A stretch of DNA of 11,685 nt from an uncultured Veillonellaceae bacterium. Lineage in GTDB: Bacteria > Bacillota > Negativicutes > Veillonellales > Dialisteraceae. Shown here one piece after another: positions 1-6,553 of the stretch. The stretch lies in the NCBI GenBank assembly GCA_958439155.1, contig CAUBUJ010000045.1, positions 1-11,685 on the forward strand. The letters run 5' to 3'. The position numbers and the translations under genes were made by a program. Within the stretch, counting starts at the first letter, position 1. The number at the start of each line of letters is the position of its first letter. The notes below the pieces were generated by a model, which saw only the letters and a program-made list of their open reading frames with translations, was not told the DNA's origin and did not search any database.

Positions 1-1384
1 TGCCCTTGTCCCAGGTTTCGAGAAGAACCGTCTTCATATCAGGCCAGCGGTACGGAGGAAGTTCCAGTACGAAGCTGGCGTCATCTTTCTTGAAGAGGGT
101 CTTGGAATAAATGGCAGACGCGCCCATGGCGCCGAGAATGCCTACGATGTACATGGCAAAGACCACATCCGCCGCGTACTGGCCGAAGAATACCGCGCCG
201 AAGAGTGCCATCACCGGAAGCTTGGCGCCGCAGGTGAGGAACGGAGTAACGAGGATGGAAATCATCCGGTCTTTCTGGGAATCGAGAGCACGGGCGCCCA
301 TGATGCCCGGTACGGCGCAGCCGAAGCCGCAGATGATCGGCATGATCGCTTTGCCGGAGAGGCCGACTTTTCTCATGATCGGGTCAAGGACGAAAGCCAC
401 ACGGGCCATGTAGCCGGTCCCGTCCAGGAAGGACAGGCAGAAGAACAGAACGAAAATCAGAGGAACGAAGGTGAGCACGCCGCCTACGCCTGCGATGATG
501 CCGTCGGTAATGAGGGACTTCATCCAGTCTGCTACGCCTGCATCATCAAGCCAGGCTCCTACGGCGTCATAAAGATCTTCATTGATGAGACCGTCCAGGA
601 AGTCCGCGATGGGCTGGCCGATCCAGGTGAAGGTGATTTCGAAGGTAATGTAGAGCATGAGAAGCATGATCGGAATGGACAGGAATCCATTGGCCAGCAC
701 CTTGTCTACCTTTTCCGAAAAATCGCTGCCCGCGTGCTGGTAGGTTACTGTTTCCGCTACGATCTTGTCAATGAAATCGTAACGCGCTTCCATGACCGCT
801 TCTTCCCGTTTCGCCGGGTCGGAAATGGACGCTTTCAGTTCTTCCAGATGGGCGATGTACGCTTCCACTTCGGGAGAATTTTTATAATCCGCCATGACGG
901 TGGAGGTGAATACATCGAGGAGCTTTCTCGTGCTCTTGCTGCTCCGGCCTACGGTCTGCACCACCGGCATGCCGAGGATCTTGCTGAGACGGCTCACGGA
1001 GATTTCCACGCCTTTTTTCTGGGCCTCATCATGCATATTGAGGTCTACCAGCACCGGGATATGATGTTCCAGAAGCTGGAGGCAGAGGAAGAGGTTGCGG
1101 TCGATATTGGCGGAGTCTACCACGTCCACCACAATATCGGGCTTTTCCGACAAAAGATAATTTTCTACGATTCTTTCTTCCGGAGAGCGGGCATTGATGC
1201 TGTATGTGCCGGGCAGATCCATAACGGAAATGGCGCGGCCCTTGTAATTGGTATAGCCCTGCTTCTTGTCGACAGTGACGCCGGGCCAGTTCCCGATCTT
1301 CTGCCGGATCCCTGTAAGTTCATTAAAGACTGTAGATTTGCCTGTATTCGGATTGCCCGTCAAGGCGACAGATAACATTCCCAT
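1..1384 (-). CDS. feoB: Ferrous iron transport protein B (FeoB), C-terminus missing at window edge
   Basis: FeoB is the inner-membrane Fe(II) transporter with a cytoplasmic GTPase domain. Reading the minus strand from the ATG at 1384-1382 gives 461 codons with no stop before the left edge, so the C-terminal part lies outside the window. G1 is GNPNTGKST (residues 10-18), the switch/G2 region is NWPGVTVDKK (32-41), G3 is DLPG (56-59) and G4 is NMHD (116-119). A helical linker follows, then transmembrane segments. These contain GYMARVAF, GFGCAVPGIMGAR and TPFLTCGAKLPV, which match the cysteine-containing Gate motifs of the family (usually GFGCSVPAIMATR and a CSARLPVY-like motif). AAAGGAAG lies just upstream of the ATG, and the stop of feoA is 13 nt away, so the two are one operon. 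A second in-frame ATG lies two codons downstream. The substitutions in the gate motifs (A for S, G for A, K for R) suggest a divergent anaerobe-type FeoB. Confidence 0.96.
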   Translation of the reverse strand, partial: MGMLSVALTGNPNTGKSTVFNELTGIRQKIGNWPGVTVDKKQGYTNYKGRAISVMDLPGTYSINARSPEERIVENYLLSEKPDIVVDVVDSANIDRNLFLCLQLLEHHIPVLVDLNMHDEAQKKGVEISVSRLSKILGMPVVQTVGRSSKSTRKLLDVFTSTVMADYKNSPEVEAYIAHLEELKASISDPAKREEAVMEARYDFIDKIVAETVTYQHAGSDFSEKVDKVLANGFLSIPIMLLMLYITFEITFTWIGQPIADFLDGLINEDLYDAVGAWLDDAGVADWMKSLITDGIIAGVGGVLTFVPLIFVLFFCLSFLDGTGYMARVAFVLDPIMRKVGLSGKAIMPIICGFGCAVPGIMGARALDSQKDRMISILVTPFLTCGAKLPVMALFGAVFFGQYAADVVFAMYIVGILGAMGASAIYSKTLFKKDDASFVLELPPYRWPDMKTVLLETWDKG

Positions 1385-1397
1385 GTTTGACTTCCTT

Positions 1398-1625
1398 TCA
1401 GGCAACTTCCGTAACGTTGATCTTTTCTGCATCCTGCAGACGGATCGCCATTTTAAACGAGCGGACAAATACGGCGAGAGGATCTCCCATCGGTCCTTTG
1501 CGGAGGACCTTGACTTTCGTTCCTTTCACCATGCCCATGCTCATGAGACGGGTTTTCAGCTCGGACGCATCAATGCTGTCCACACGGACCAGCGTGCCCG
1601 CCTTTGCTTCACTCAGCTTCATCAT
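1398..1625 (-). CDS. feoA: Ferrous iron transport protein A (FeoA), SH3-like accessory protein
   Basis: This 75-residue cytosolic protein has the FeoA SH3-like fold pattern: an N-terminal LSEAKAGTLVRV, the central RLMSMGMVKGTKVKVL (FeoA proteins typically have a LxxxGlxxGxxV core), and a C-terminal VRSFKMAIRLQDAEKINV. Its family works with FeoB and is needed for Fe(II) uptake. It sits immediately upstream of feoB with a 13-nt gap. The start is ambiguous by one codon: ATG-ATG follows an AGAGGG ribosome binding site, and the second ATG (1622) has the better spacing. A near-consensus promoter lies about 120 nt upstream. A short ORF ends 11 nt before this start. No cysteines or unusual insertions are seen. 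Confidence 0.95.
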   Translation of the reverse strand: MMKLSEAKAGTLVRVDSIDASELKTRLMSMGMVKGTKVKVLRKGPMGDPLAVFVRSFKMAIRLQDAEKINVTEVA

Positions 1626-1636
1626 GTTCCCTCTTT

Positions 1637-1702
1637 CTATTCATTTTTCCGGTTCCATCTGAAAAAATGATCCATTCTTTCCCAGCGGATGAAATGAATC
1701 AT
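1637..1702 (-). CDS. Possible 21-residue leader peptide upstream of feoA, two-fold repeat
   Basis: In the feo leader an ATG at 1702-1700 opens a 21-codon frame that ends with TAG at 1639-1637, 11 nt before feoA. The peptide is MIHFIRWER followed by MDHFFRWNR and then KNE. The two nine-residue units agree at six positions (M, H, F, R, W, R). The paired Arg codons differ (CGC/AGA and AGA/CGG) and Phe uses TTC/TTT, so the similarity is stronger in protein than in DNA (17 of 27 bases). AGAAG lies only two bases before the ATG, so the initiation signal is weak. I know of no family for it. It could be a translated leader coupled to feoA, or the repeat could simply reflect a duplicated DNA element such as an operator or hairpin. 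It is reported as a candidate only. Confidence 0.3.
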   Translation of the reverse strand: MIHFIRWERMDHFFRWNRKNE

Positions 1703-1727
1703 CTCTTCTTTGAACCGCTTTAAGGAT

Positions 1728-1741
1728 TTAGATATCCCTAA
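1728..1741. promoter_or_regulatory. Operator-like inverted repeat at the feo transcription start
   Basis: TTAGGGATATCTAA (minus strand) has TTAG/CTAA arms around a GATATC core and matches its own reverse complement at 5 of 7 positions per arm. It lies about 4-18 nt downstream of the predicted feoA start of transcription, a place where a repressor would block initiation or elongation. The TTAGG...CTAA arms resemble DtxR/IdeR-family metal-repressor boxes, which fits an iron-uptake operon. The regulator is inferred, not seen. Confidence 0.4.
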
Positions 1742-1752
1742 CTTCAAAAAAT

Positions 1753-1781
1753 ATATTAGCTTACTTTATTTTTACTGTCAA
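1753..1781 (-). promoter_or_regulatory. Promoter of feoA-feoB
   Basis: On the minus strand a perfect -35 TTGACA (1781-1776) and a -10 TAATAT (1758-1753) are separated by 17 bp in an AT-rich stretch. Transcription would begin near 1746, giving a 5' leader of about 120 nt before feoA. The rest of the 324-bp gap between feoA and the kinase gene holds this promoter, the operator-like repeat, the possible leader ORF and, at its far end, the kinase terminator. Confidence 0.75.
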
Positions 1782-1900
1782 GGTATATAAAAAGATTCTA
1801 TTTTACAAACCACAAATTTTATGATTCTTAATTGAATAAATTAAATATGTATTGACTCTTTTCGCTGTGCAGCTTATTTCCCAGATCATTTGGAGCAAAC

Positions 1901-1945
1901 AAAAAGATGAGGGTGAGACTTCTGGAGACTCTTCCTCATCTTTTC
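1901..1945 (-). terminator. Intrinsic terminator after the histidine kinase gene
   Basis: A stem AAAAGATGAGG/CCTCATCTTTT encloses a 21-nt loop, starting just past the kinase stop codon, and continues into TTTTTGTTTG on the minus strand. The A-rich and T-rich arms are symmetric, so it could also work on the plus strand. Confidence 0.75.
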
Positions 1946-1949
1946 ATCT

Positions 1950-3212
1950 TTATTTAGCTGCCCCTTCCAGCTGGACCTGGAAGGTCATGACGCCCTGATT
2001 CCACCGGGCATTGATTTTCCCATGCATGCACTGCACCATATCCTCCGCCATGGAAAGTCCAATGCCGTATCCCGCTTTCTGGCTGTTGTGGGAGGTGTCG
2101 CCCCGGTAGAACCTTTCGAAAAAGCGGCGGTAATCCCGGCCGGCGCCGTCTTTAAAATCATTGGACACAAGAAGGATGACTTCCTTTCCTCCCCGCCGCG
2201 AAGAGAGGCCCACATGGATCCGGCCTCCGTCGTCACAGTACTTCACCGCGTTGTCCAGGAGGATATTGAGAAGCTCTGTGAAAAAACGGGGCTCTGCTTT
2301 CCCGAGGATACCTGTCCCGATATCGGACGTCATATGAAGGCCCCGGTCCTGCGCCACTGCCGCGAAAGAGGCGGCGCAGCGCCGGGCCGTTTCTGACAGA
2401 TCGATTTCCGCAAGCTCTACCTCATGGGCTCCCATTTCCCCCACTTTCGCAAGCGTAATCAAATCATTGATCAGGTTGGACAAGCGGCGCACCTGGTGCA
2501 GAATATTCTCTGTCCACTCATTTTTCCCATTGATCAGCTCCATCGCCTCCGCATTGGCGGAAATGATGGCCACTGGCGTTTTCAGTTCATGCCCGGCATT
2601 GGTAATGAAGCGCTTCTGGTTTTCCGCGTTTCTCACGAAAGGACGGAGCGCCCGTTTGGAAAGAACGCTTACAATCACCACGAAGAGAATGATGCAGAGG
2701 AGCCCGAAGAGAGAGGAATACCGGAGGAAGGCGCCAAGGGCTGTCATGTCCCGGGTGCAGTCCAGAATGACCACGAGAAAATCGCCGCTCTCATTGGATA
2801 CCACTTTATAAGCGTAGCTGGATTTGTCTTTCTTGAAAAATCCTTCCCCCGCGCCGGACCGGACCGCGGAAGCTGCCGCTTCCACCGCCTCTTCTGCAGT
2901 AAAGGCGGCGATATGATTCACATTGATGAGCCGCGCTTCCCCGTTCCGGTCAAGAAGCACGGAAAAATACCGGGTCTGGTAAGAAAATTCCGGCGTATCT
3001 TCCACCCAGGTCCCATCGGCGAAGGAACCTTGATGCGCCGAAAGGCTTCCCCCATTGGCAGCGATATACGTAGCCACCCCGTGGATTTCCTGGCGCACCA
3101 TGAAGTAGAGCGTGCCGTTGATGACACCGAGCGCCACCGCGACGATGAGAAAAATAGAAGCGGTAGCGATGAGAATAAAGCGGCCGTGAAGCCGCCGGAT
3201 CATGTCTCCCAT
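1950..3212 (-). CDS. Membrane sensor histidine kinase of a two-component system
   Basis: This 420-residue protein autophosphorylates on a histidine and passes phosphate to the partner regulator encoded just upstream. Transmembrane segment 1 is about residues 11-38, followed by an extracytoplasmic sensor region (about 40-162) and transmembrane segment 2 (about 165-186). The HisKA dimerisation helix has NAGHELKTP with the phospho-acceptor His208. The ATPase domain has an N box NILLDNAVKY (Asn321), an F box FFERFYRGD (364-372) and a G2 box GYGIGLSMAE (381-390). The G1 box is unusual: the expected D/N-x-G-x-G is replaced by VSNDFKDGAGRD (349-360). The start follows AGGAGG with 5 nt spacing, and 8 nt separate it from the regulator stop. 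No HAMP domain is obvious between TM2 and HisKA. The ligand cannot be told from sequence. Confidence 0.95.
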   Translation of the reverse strand: MGDMIRRLHGRFILIATASIFLIVAVALGVINGTLYFMVRQEIHGVATYIAANGGSLSAHQGSFADGTWVEDTPEFSYQTRYFSVLLDRNGEARLINVNHIAAFTAEEAVEAAASAVRSGAGEGFFKKDKSSYAYKVVSNESGDFLVVILDCTRDMTALGAFLRYSSLFGLLCIILFVVIVSVLSKRALRPFVRNAENQKRFITNAGHELKTPVAIISANAEAMELINGKNEWTENILHQVRRLSNLINDLITLAKVGEMGAHEVELAEIDLSETARRCAASFAAVAQDRGLHMTSDIGTGILGKAEPRFFTELLNILLDNAVKYCDDGGRIHVGLSSRRGGKEVILLVSNDFKDGAGRDYRRFFERFYRGDTSHNSQKAGYGIGLSMAEDMVQCMHGKINARWNQGVMTFQVQLEGAAK

Positions 3213-3220
3213 AGCCCCTC

Positions 3221-3895
3221 CTATACGGAACCTGCGGTGAGCGTAAAAGCGCCTCCTTTATGACCGGTGATGGAAAGATCCCCATGGACCGCTTCCAGTT
3301 TTTCCCGGAGAAAGGAAATGTACATCCACACAATATCGTCGGTCACATCGGGCTCATCTTCCCAGACATGGCGGAAAATTTCTTCAGTAGAAAGAGCTTT
3401 TCCTTCATTCAGCATGAGGAGTTTCATCAGCTTCGTTTCCTTGCTGCCCAGGCGGATGGCGCTCTGGCAGGACAGCTCCTGCTCCTCCACATTGAGCGCT
3501 ACATGGCCCAGGCAGAGCTTCTTCGGCGTAAAGGCGCCGGCGCGGCGCGTGAGCGACCGGACCCGCGCCAGGAGTTCTCCCATGGCAAAGGGTTTCGTCA
3601 GGTAATCATCGGCCCCTGCGTCAAGCCCTCCGATGCGGTCATCCACTTCCGCTTTCGCCGTGAGCAGGATCACCGGCGTCACGTCGCCCCGCTCCCGCAG
3701 ACGGGAGAGCGCTTCCAGCCCGGTCATGCGGGGCATCATAATATCAAAAATCATGCAGTCATAGACAGCGTTCTCCGCTTTCGCCAGCGCTTCCGCCCCG
3801 TCACGGGCGGTGTCCACGTCATAGCCGAAATGGGTCAGCACCGCTTTCACCGCGTCTGCCATGGCTTTTTCATCTTCTGCGAGAAGCAGTTTCAT
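3221..3895 (-). CDS. OmpR/PhoB-family response regulator
   Basis: This 224-residue transcription factor has an N-terminal receiver domain with acidic residues E7-D8, phospho-acceptor Asp51 in FDIMMP, Thr79 and Lys101 in YLTKPF. All are canonical, so it should be phosphorylated by the kinase encoded next to it. A winged-helix DNA-binding domain follows (about 127-222): LGSKETKLMKLLMLNEGKAL is the usual OmpR-type entry helix, and the recognition region includes DDIVWMYISFLREKL. The wing reads ITGHKGGAFTL where the family normally has a RGxGY-like turn, so the wing contact is atypical. AGGAGG lies 7 nt before the ATG. The gene is 9 nt downstream of the alarmone synthetase and 8 nt upstream of the kinase, so all three probably share a transcript. 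Confidence 0.96.
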   Translation of the reverse strand: MKLLLAEDEKAMADAVKAVLTHFGYDVDTARDGAEALAKAENAVYDCMIFDIMMPRMTGLEALSRLRERGDVTPVILLTAKAEVDDRIGGLDAGADDYLTKPFAMGELLARVRSLTRRAGAFTPKKLCLGHVALNVEEQELSCQSAIRLGSKETKLMKLLMLNEGKALSTEEIFRHVWEDEPDVTDDIVWMYISFLREKLEAVHGDLSITGHKGGAFTLTAGSV

Positions 3896-3904
3896 TAGGC
3901 CCTC

Positions 3905-4516
3905 CTATTCTGCTCCATCAATTAAATTCCGTATGGTCTGCATCGACACATCGCAGGAGGCGAGTTCATCGGCGCAGCGTTTCAGTTCCCGCTCTATGAG
4001 CGGCGCGTTCTCGATGTGCTTCTTGTAGCGCATGTCATGCTCCAGAGCCGCCCAGGAATCCATGGCGATGGTCCGGAGCTGCACTTCCGCGTAAAATTTT
4101 CCAGGGAGGCGCCCCCGGGGATCCTCAAAGGGGGCGGTCACCTCCAGAATCAGGTGGTAGCTCCGGTAGCCATTGGGCTTCACATGACGGATATAGTCCT
4201 TTTCCTTCACAATGGAAACGCCGGGAATGCGCCGAATCTCTTCAATATTTTCATAAATATCATCAATGAAGCGGCACACCACGCGGAAACCGGCGGCGTC
4301 CCGCACGCTGTAGAAAGCGGACTCTGCCGTCAGAGGCAGCCCCCGGGCGGTGAGTTTCTTTTCCATGCTCTCTTCGGATTTGACCCGGCACCGGAGATGT
4401 TCGAAGATCATTTCCCCGCTTTCTTCCTGCCGGCGCGTCCCATAAGCGAGAATGGCTTTTTTCATCTGTTCCATCATGGCTTCCAGCGAGGCTTTGTAGG
4501 TTCCGTAAATATTCAT
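3905..4516 (-). CDS. Small alarmone synthetase (RelA/SpoT-domain GTP pyrophosphokinase)
   Basis: This protein transfers pyrophosphate from ATP to GDP/GTP to make the stringent-response signal (p)ppGpp in the cytosol. At 203 residues it carries only the synthetase domain, with no HD hydrolase, TGS or ACT region, so it is a RelQ/RelP (YjbM/YwaC)-type small alarmone synthetase. Visible motifs are RCRVKSEES (42-50), RDAAGFRVV with D73 and R78, the substrate loop KPNGYRSYH (113-121), the EVQLRT strand with E144, Q146 and R148, and MDSWAALEH (152-160). All catalytic positions I can place are present. It is the first gene of an operon with a two-component pair. The start has a modest site (AAAGG, about 10 nt upstream). 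The family is clear, but whether it is RelP- or RelQ-like needs a tree. Confidence 0.93.
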   Translation of the reverse strand: MNIYGTYKASLEAMMEQMKKAILAYGTRRQEESGEMIFEHLRCRVKSEESMEKKLTARGLPLTAESAFYSVRDAAGFRVVCRFIDDIYENIEEIRRIPGVSIVKEKDYIRHVKPNGYRSYHLILEVTAPFEDPRGRLPGKFYAEVQLRTIAMDSWAALEHDMRYKKHIENAPLIERELKRCADELASCDVSMQTIRNLIDGAE

Positions 4517-4558
4517 GAATGAACTGCCTTTCCTCTATGCGGAAACATCCCGCACATA

Positions 4559-4573
4559 ATAATAATTATTATA
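4559..4573 (-). promoter_or_regulatory. -10 box within a 14-bp AT palindrome, alarmone synthetase operon
   Basis: A perfect -10 TATAAT lies at 4573-4568 on the minus strand, about 50 bp before the synthetase ATG. It overlaps a perfect palindrome, ATAATAATTATTAT (4559-4572). I see no good -35 element, which may mean activator dependence. The palindrome is of the kind bound by Fur/PerR-type repressors, but the match is only general. A short hairpin (TGCGG/CCGCA) follows in the leader. Confidence 0.5.
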
Positions 4574-4598
4574 CCATGAATGAGAGGAAAAGCCACGC

Positions 4599-4623
4599 AA
4601 AAAGCCTTCCTTCCGGAAGGCTT
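4599..4623 (-). terminator. Intrinsic terminator of the tRNA-Val gene
   Basis: A perfect stem AAGCCTTCC-GGAA-GGAAGGCTT is followed by a short T run on the minus strand, 14 nt past the CCA end of the tRNA. It separates the tRNA from the alarmone operon promoter. Confidence 0.85.
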
Positions 4624-4636
4624 GTCAATAGCGGTA

Positions 4637-4713
4637 TGGTGGGGTTATTCGGGATCGAACCGAAGACCTCTTCGATGTGAACGAAGCGCTCTAACCAGCT
4701 GAGCTATAACCCC
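4637..4713 (-). tRNA. tRNA-Val (anticodon CAC), CCA encoded
   Basis: The minus strand folds as a complete 77-nt cloverleaf. The acceptor is GGGGTTA/TAACCCC, the D arm GCTC-AGCTGGTTA-GAGC, the anticodon stem CTTCG/CGAAG with loop TTCACAT (anticodon CAC, reading GUG), the variable loop AGGTC and the T arm TTCGG-TTCGATC-CCGAA. Discriminator A is followed by encoded CCA. It has its own promoter and terminator and stands alone rather than in a tRNA cluster. Confidence 0.95.
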
Positions 4714-4725
4714 TTACGAAATGGT

Positions 4726-4754
4726 ATTATATCACTATTTCTTTATCCTTGCAA
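4726..4754 (-). promoter_or_regulatory. Promoter of tRNA-Val
   Basis: -35 TTGCAA (4754-4749) and -10 TATAAT (4731-4726) are separated by exactly 17 bp, placing the start of transcription about 6 nt before the mature 5' end of the tRNA. Confidence 0.8.
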
Positions 4755-4791
4755 GGAAATAAAGCACATTTCTCATGCACGCCGCTTCTTT

Positions 4792-5358
4792 CTATTCTTC
4801 CCGGGGATGGCCTTCCCGGGAGGCTTCTTTAATTTCCGTAAGCTTTCCCGTATGGATGTCGTAGAGGTATCCATAAATGGGAATCCTCCGGGATACGAGG
4901 GGATGATGGCGGAGAATGCGCACATCTTCTATGACGCTTGCCGCGGCATCCTCAAAGGGGAGAAAATCCATCTCCCCCGGATCGGCGCCGGGCTCGTCTG
5001 TCACATTCCTCCACTGTCCTTCTTCGCAGACCGCCCTTCCCAGACTTTCCCGGAGAAGGCGGCGCATGGTGTCATTGGAAAAGCCTGCCATGCCGCAGTC
5101 AGTGTGGTGGATCACATACCATTCTGTCGTGCCGAGAAGCTTGGAGGAAATGACGAGAGACCGCACCGCGTCTTCCGTAGCCCGCCCGCCGGCATTGCGC
5201 ACCACATAGGCGTCATCAGAAAGGCCGGCAAAGAGCGCCGGATCCATCCGCGCGTCCATACAGGTGAGAATGGCGAATTTTTTATCTGGATGAGCCGATT
5301 CCTTCTTATTCTCCACATACACCCTGTTGGCTTCTTCGATTTTTTCTTTAATGGTCAT
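4792..5358 (-). CDS. Beta-class carbonic anhydrase
   Basis: This cytosolic zinc enzyme interconverts CO2 and bicarbonate. Using the ATG at 5358 (188 residues), the zinc ligands are Cys33 in LTCMDAR, His85 and Cys88 in HTDC, with the conserved Asp35/Arg37 dyad. RNAGG and the following helix are also typical of the family. An in-frame TTG three codons earlier (5367) is possible, but AAAGGA lies only one base from it and about 10 from the ATG, so the ATG is preferred. The gene begins inside the last codons of the protease gene (11-nt overlap), which suggests translational coupling. A GC-rich inverted repeat CCCGGG...CCCGGG (4800-4820) sits at the end of the coding region but has no T run, so no good terminator follows before the tRNA promoter. 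Confidence 0.93.
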   Translation of the reverse strand: MTIKEKIEEANRVYVENKKESAHPDKKFAILTCMDARMDPALFAGLSDDAYVVRNAGGRATEDAVRSLVISSKLLGTTEWYVIHHTDCGMAGFSNDTMRRLLRESLGRAVCEEGQWRNVTDEPGADPGEMDFLPFEDAAASVIEDVRILRHHPLVSRRIPIYGYLYDIHTGKLTEIKEASREGHPREE

Positions 5359-6409
5359 GTTTCTCAATTCCTTTGTTCAGCGCCGCAGCGATACTGTCTC
5401 CGTCTTCCCCGGCGCCCACCGTATAGAGGGATACGCCGCCGCAGAGAAGGCGGTCCCCGTCATAGGTGACTTTTCCTGCATTTCCTTCATGGTAGAGACG
5501 GGCCAGTTTCCCCGCGGTGAGGTAAGTCCGCTCTTCCGCTGTATACGAGCCGGAAGCAGCGGGCGTGAAAGCCTTGACGCCGTTCACCACGACATATCCA
5601 TCCTTCACATTGACGTGCTTTCCAGAATATTCATACATACGCTTCACATTCTTGTTGATCCGGTCTGATGTGGCCGGATGATTCCCCGGCGCCAGAATGG
5701 CTTTGATCCCGCTGGGAGAACTCTCGCCGTACCGGTCCCGGAGCACCGCCATGGACGCGGCGGCGCCGCCCGGATTGTACCCGGCGTCCACCAGGTAGGT
5801 GAAGCCCAGGTCATCCGCCTCTTTTTCCTGGTCCTTCGTGAAGACCGCGTTGGCTACATAGTTGCCGGCAATATTGGCAAGAAGCATGGATCCCACGGTA
5901 GGATTGTCAGAAAGATAAATATTGAGGGCTGTGGTGAGACCCACTTTTTTCTTCACGCCGCTCACGGAATGGCGCTTCTCCCCATGGGCCAGTTCATGGG
6001 CCATCACATAAGCGAGCTCATCGTCATCGAAAGCGTCAAGGGATCCCTTGTTGACGCACATCACGCCGCCCAGGCTCATGAAAGCGTTGATCTCTTCCTG
6101 GGGAGAAACATAGACCGTATAGTCCCGCTTGATGTCTCCCGTGGAATGAAGGGTCTGGTAAATATCAGACACGCGACTGTCTGCGGCAGGATCTTCATAA
6201 ACACCGGTTTCCTGCTGGCACTCCCCGAGGAACTTGGACTGGGCCTGGTCATCAAGCGCCGAGTAGTACTTTGATACATAAACCATGGCCGCCGCGCCGT
6301 AGAGAAGCTTCTCCACCGCGGAAGCAGCCGCTGCCGGCGCCGGCGCCGCCATGGTGAGGACGCCTGCCGCAAGCACCGCGGCGGCTCCCTTTTTCCATAC
6401 ATGCCGCAT
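5348..6409 (-). CDS. Exported M48-family zinc metalloprotease
   Basis: This is a 353-residue secreted or periplasmic peptidase. A signal peptide (basic MRHVWKKG, then an Ala-rich hydrophobic core) ends near residue 28 in an AAAA run. The catalytic motif HELAH is at 138-142 (His138, Glu139, His142) and the third zinc ligand is Glu197 in [11 protein letters not shown], as in BepA/YcaL-like M48 enzymes that survey outer-membrane proteins in diderm cells. [17 protein letters not shown] (108-124) is the usual strand before the helix. A non-catalytic C-terminal region (about 255-353) with [16 protein letters not shown] follows and is not recognised. The RBS AGAGGAT is well placed. A TACAAT -10-like box (6470-6465) is the only promoter hint, with no matching -35. 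Co-expression with the carbonic anhydrase is implied by the overlap. Substrates are unknown. Confidence 0.93.
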   Translation of the reverse strand: MRHVWKKGAAAVLAAGVLTMAAPAPAAAASAVEKLLYGAAAMVYVSKYYSALDDQAQSKFLGECQQETGVYEDPAADSRVSDIYQTLHSTGDIKRDYTVYVSPQEEINAFMSLGGVMCVNKGSLDAFDDDELAYVMAHELAHGEKRHSVSGVKKKVGLTTALNIYLSDNPTVGSMLLANIAGNYVANAVFTKDQEKEADDLGFTYLVDAGYNPGGAAASMAVLRDRYGESSPSGIKAILAPGNHPATSDRINKNVKRMYEYSGKHVNVKDGYVVVNGVKAFTPAASGSYTAEERTYLTAGKLARLYHEGNAGKVTYDGDRLLCGGVSLYTVGAGEDGDSIAAALNKGIEKHDH

Positions 6410-6524
6410 ACGATCCTCTCCCTTCTTCTGTCAACCTGCTGCATGAGTACTTACATTTTTCTTTATTGTACCATATCCGCCGCGAATACAGAGCCCCTGC
6501 CGGCGGCCGCGCTCCCTTTCCATC

Positions 6525-6548
6525 AAAAAAGCCCCGCATGGGGCCTTT
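6525..6548 (-). terminator. Intrinsic terminator after the DUF1858 gene
   Basis: A stem AGGCCCC-ATGC-GGGGCTT runs into a six-T tract on the minus strand, just past the stop codon of the DUF1858 gene. Confidence 0.85.
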
Positions 6549-6553
6549 CCCTC

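Noticed and set aside
734..1375. Long plus-strand ORF (213 codons) opposite feoB.
   Set aside because: Antisense shadow of feoB, whose GTPase motifs are clear on the minus strand; the plus-strand product has no recognisable features.
4515..4557. 14-codon ORF (MCGMFPHRGKAVHS) whose stop overlaps the alarmone synthetase start codon.
   Set aside because: No ribosome binding site; it would begin only about 4 nt after the predicted transcription start, and its frame is explained by the hairpin sequence.
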